From: an uncultured Aquimarina sp.
GTDB lineage: Bacteria > Bacteroidota > Bacteroidia > Flavobacteriales > Flavobacteriaceae
Direction of reading: 5' to 3'
Assembly (NCBI GenBank): GCA_947498785.1
Contig: CANMLS010000002.1
Coordinates: 62,001-126,000, forward strand
Length of the DNA stretch: 64,000 nucleotides
Shown here: positions 61,397-64,000 of the stretch, piece after piece
How the letters are laid out: every line of letters starts with the position of its first letter
How positions within the stretch are numbered: position 1 is the first letter of the stretch
Program-made: the position numbers and the translations under genes
Notes under the pieces: model-generated
Told to the model about the DNA's origin: nothing
The model's input: the letters and a program-made list of their open reading frames with translations, nothing else
Database searches by the model: none

Positions 61397-62710
61397 TTGT
61401 TACAAACATTCAAAGATCATATCACAACCAAGCTCTCATTTCTTTCAGGAAGCAAATTACTAATCGCCTGCAGTGGAGGTTTGGATAGTGTAGTACTTGT
61501 CACACTTTGTAAATTGTTGAATCTTGAATTTGATATTGCGCATTGTAATTTTAATTTAAGAGGAAAAGAGAGTGATGAAGATGAGAAGTTTGTAAAAACA
61601 CTGGCAGACTATAATGATTCTACTTTTTTTAGTACCCATTTTGATACATCTAATTATGCCGATCATCAAAATATATCAATTCAGATGGCAGCTAGAGAGT
61701 TAAGATATAATTGGTTTAAAGAACTGACAATAAAACATCATTTTGATTATATTCTTACTGCACATCACGCAGATGATAATCTAGAGACTTTTCTAATCAA
61801 TCTATCAAGAGGAACAGGAATAGAAGGACTAACCGGTATCCCCGAAGTTAATGATGTTTTTGTTCGTCCACTTTTACCTTTTTCAAGAGATCAAATTTTA
61901 GAATATGCTAAAAAAAGCAAATTAAAATGGAGAGAAGATAGCAGTAATAGTAGTACAAAGTATTTAAGAAATGCAATTAGGCATAAGGTGGTGACCGAAT
62001 TAAAATCAGTAAATCCTCAATTTTTACAAAATTTCACTACAACTTTAGAACATCTTAAGCAAAGTAATGATTTTATTAAAAGTCAAGTATCTCGATTAAA
62101 AAAGGAATTGTTTGAAATTGATGAAACGGATTGTATAAAAATACCAATACATAGATTGCGTGAATTTGGAAACCCAAGAACATGCCTTTATTTTTTGTTA
62201 AAACCATACGGATTTAAAGCTTGGGCTGATATTGAGAAAATGATAGTAGCCCAATCAGGAAAACAAGTGTTTTCTGAGACACATAGATTAGTAAAAGATC
62301 GTGCTTATCTATTGTTAAGCCCTATATCTGAAGAGATTTCTGATCGCACTTATAAAATTTCTGAAGCAGAAAACATGTTGATGATCCCTTCTGGAACAAT
62401 AAAATTTAAGATTGTAGAAGAAATATCAGAAGTAGATCTTAAAACTATTTATGTAGATAAAGAAAAGTTAAAGTACCCTTTATCTGTAAGGAAATGGAAA
62501 GAAGGCGACTATTTTTACCCACTTGGGATGAAGGGTAAGAAAAAGTTGAGTAAATATTTTAAAGATGAAAAACTATCCTTACTTGCCAAGGAAAGAGTAT
62601 GGTTATTATGCTCTGGAAAAGAAATTGTCTGGATTATAAATTATAGAGCAGATAATAGATTTAAAATAATACCCCAAACTAAACAACTACTAAAAATTAC
62701 AATAACCTGA
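61397..62710 (+). CDS. tilS: tRNA(Ile)-lysidine synthase
   Basis: Modifies C34 of the AUA-reading tRNA-Ile to lysidine; essential in most bacteria. It has 437 residues. The PP-loop SGGLDS is at 26-31, with HCNFNLRG and AHHADDNLETFL further on, and the C-terminal TilS domain has KWKEGDYFYPLGMKGKKKLSKY. The start is a TTG at 61397; no ATG precedes the family N-terminus and the promoter lies just upstream. The stop overlaps the dsbD start as TGATG, so the genes are coupled. Confidence 0.95.
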   Translation: MLQTFKDHITTKLSFLSGSKLLIACSGGLDSVVLVTLCKLLNLEFDIAHCNFNLRGKESDEDEKFVKTLADYNDSTFFSTHFDTSNYADHQNISIQMAARELRYNWFKELTIKHHFDYILTAHHADDNLETFLINLSRGTGIEGLTGIPEVNDVFVRPLLPFSRDQILEYAKKSKLKWREDSSNSSTKYLRNAIRHKVVTELKSVNPQFLQNFTTTLEHLKQSNDFIKSQVSRLKKELFEIDETDCIKIPIHRLREFGNPRTCLYFLLKPYGFKAWADIEKMIVAQSGKQVFSETHRLVKDRAYLLLSPISEEISDRTYKISEAENMLMIPSGTIKFKIVEEISEVDLKTIYVDKEKLKYPLSVRKWKEGDYFYPLGMKGKKKLSKYFKDEKLSLLAKERVWLLCSGKEIVWIINYRADNRFKIIPQTKQLLKITIT

Positions 62711-64000
62711 TGCGTTACTTCTTAATTTTATTGACCACATTATTATTTTCGACAACACTTTTTTCTCAAACACTTGACCCTATTAAATGGAAAGCTAGTG
62801 TAGAAAAAGAATCAGATGATTCTTATACTTTGTATTTTGAAGCCTCTCTTGATAAAGGTTGGCATCTGTACTCACAAAATGAGGCCGAATCAGATGAAAT
62901 AGCACCAACACCAACAGAATTTGCATACAATAATACTCCAGAGACATATGAACTTATTGGTGAGACTGTAGAACCAAAAGGAATAGAAAAATACGATAAT
63001 ATATTCGAGATGAATGTTAAGTATTTTGAAGATAAAGTTACATTTTCTCAAAAGATAAAGCGTACCGATAAAAATCTAAAATCTATTAAAGCAGAGGTAT
63101 TCTTTTCTGTCTGCGATGACGAGAAATGTCTGGCGCCAGAGACTATAGAATTTGATATCAATCTTACTGGTGAAGCGTCAGAAAACAAAGGAGATTTATC
63201 AGCGATAACATCAGAAGATCAAAATAAATCAGAAGCATTACATATTGATATTAAAGGTAAAGATGTTTTTCCTTCAGAAGGAGTAGAAAAGAAAAGCTAT
63301 TTTAATATATTTATTTTAGGTTTTTTAGGCGGATTAATAGCATTGTTAACTCCTTGTGTATTTCCTATGATACCACTTACGGTATCCTTTTTTACTAAAG
63401 GAGCAAAAAATCGTAAAAAAGGGCTGTTTAATGCGGCACTTTATGGATTCTTTATCTTTTTTATTTACGTACTTCTAAGTCTACCATTTCATCTTTTAGA
63501 CTCCGTAGACCCAGAAATATTGAATAATATTTCAACAAACGTTACACTTAATATTATCTTTTTTGTCGTTTTTATTGTTTTTTCAATATCCTTTTTTGGG
63601 TATTTTGAAATCACATTACCAGCATCTTGGAGTACAAAATTAGATAACAAAGCTACAAGTATAGGAGGAGTAGTGGGTATCTTTTTTATGGCGCTTACGT
63701 TAGCATTGGTTTCATTTTCATGTACTGGTCCAATCTTGGGATCCCTATTAGGAGGTTCTCTTAGTAGTGATGGTGGAGCAATGCAACTAAGTTTTGGAAT
63801 GGGAGGTTTTGGATTAGCACTAGCATTACCATTTGCATTATTTGCATTATTTCCTAATTGGTTAAATTCATTACCAAAAAGTGGAGGTTGGCTAAATTCT
63901 GTAAAAGTTGTTCTTGGATTTATAGAACTTGCATTAGCATTCAAATTTTTATCCAATGCCGATCTTGTAGAACATTGGGGAGTTTTAAAACGTGAAGTAT
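62710..64000 (+). CDS. dsbD: DsbD-type thiol:disulfide interchange protein (3' end outside window)
   Basis: Carries reducing power across the inner membrane to the periplasm. ATG 62710 overlaps the tilS stop. The visible 430 residues include a signal peptide (ending near LFSQTLD), the periplasmic N-terminal domain with C135 and C140 in SVCDDEKC, and the start of the CcdA-like membrane domain with the redox cysteines in TPCVFPMIPLT and SCTGPILG. The thioredoxin-like C-terminal domain would lie beyond the window edge, where the frame is still open. Confidence 0.92.
   Translation, partial: MRYFLILLTTLLFSTTLFSQTLDPIKWKASVEKESDDSYTLYFEASLDKGWHLYSQNEAESDEIAPTPTEFAYNNTPETYELIGETVEPKGIEKYDNIFEMNVKYFEDKVTFSQKIKRTDKNLKSIKAEVFFSVCDDEKCLAPETIEFDINLTGEASENKGDLSAITSEDQNKSEALHIDIKGKDVFPSEGVEKKSYFNIFILGFLGGLIALLTPCVFPMIPLTVSFFTKGAKNRKKGLFNAALYGFFIFFIYVLLSLPFHLLDSVDPEILNNISTNVTLNIIFFVVFIVFSISFFGYFEITLPASWSTKLDNKATSIGGVVGIFFMALTLALVSFSCTGPILGSLLGGSLSSDGGAMQLSFGMGGFGLALALPFALFALFPNWLNSLPKSGGWLNSVKVVLGFIELALAFKFLSNADLVEHWGVLKREV

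Overview
The window reads as chromosomal DNA of a marine member of the Flavobacteriaceae, probably close to Aquimarina. The evidence is the very AT-rich sequence, many copies of the Bacteroidetes -7 promoter element TAnnTTTG, lipoproteins with flavobacterial export signals (SCSGDDD, SCRNDFE), a bacillithiol-type YtxJ protein, LytTR two-component pairs, a PabB/TilS/DsbD gene group and red-algal polysaccharide enzymes. I see no tRNA, rRNA, CRISPR array, transposase or phage gene. The genus is an inference; the family is well supported.

Layout. 0.4-7 kb: fabI, a leaderless glycosyltransferase gene, a YbbR-like protein, a broken small lipoprotein gene, coaE and an RprXY-like histidine kinase/regulator pair. 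7-11 kb (minus strand): miaA, a potassium channel with a zinc ribbon, an exonuclease/GIY-YIG fusion and yggS. 11-18 kb: a jacalin-like lipoprotein, a DUF1015 protein, a surface lipoprotein, 3-hydroxyacyl-CoA dehydrogenase, a Gfo/Idh/MocA oxidoreductase, pcm and smpB. 18-22 kb: small exported proteins, a histidine phosphatase, a 41-residue membrane protein, and a TetR regulator with a thioesterase gene, each preceded by the same palindrome. 22-28 kb: clpB, ytxJ, and a truncated-globin operon with an FNR-like palindrome next to a Crp/Fnr gene. 28-38 kb: fumarylacetoacetase, glyA, exported proteins, an AlkD-like glycosylase, an AhpD-like protein, lspA, a GNAT enzyme and a beta-helix lipoprotein. 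38-46 kb: lpdA, then a small agar/porphyran-type locus (membrane-anchored winged-helix regulator, GH117, GH2, aldo/keto reductase). 46-57 kb: a LytS/LytTR pair, an ExbB-like channel, a double CDGSH protein, a DUF3179 protein, an ABC exporter, a YdjM-like protein, a NYN/LOTUS protein, a DEAD-box helicase, a flavin reductase and pabB. 57-64 kb: a PepSY-like protein, a second LytS/LytTR pair, an inverted-repeat element, a divergent sigma-like protein, tilS and the start of dsbD.

How the parts fit. Most genes are housekeeping genes in short operons, often with 1-14 base overlaps that suggest translational coupling. The more interesting content is regulatory. Five or six regulators sit beside DNA patterns that look like their own sites: TetR (20.7 and 21.4 kb), Crp/Fnr (26.35 kb), LytTR (58.3 kb), the membrane winged-helix protein (41.2 kb) and the OmpR-type regulator (4.65 kb). 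An orphan operator-like repeat precedes fumarylacetoacetase. Several promoters place the predicted transcript start on or next to the start codon, so leaderless or nearly leaderless messages are likely. All site assignments were made by eye from the sequence; no search or computation was run.
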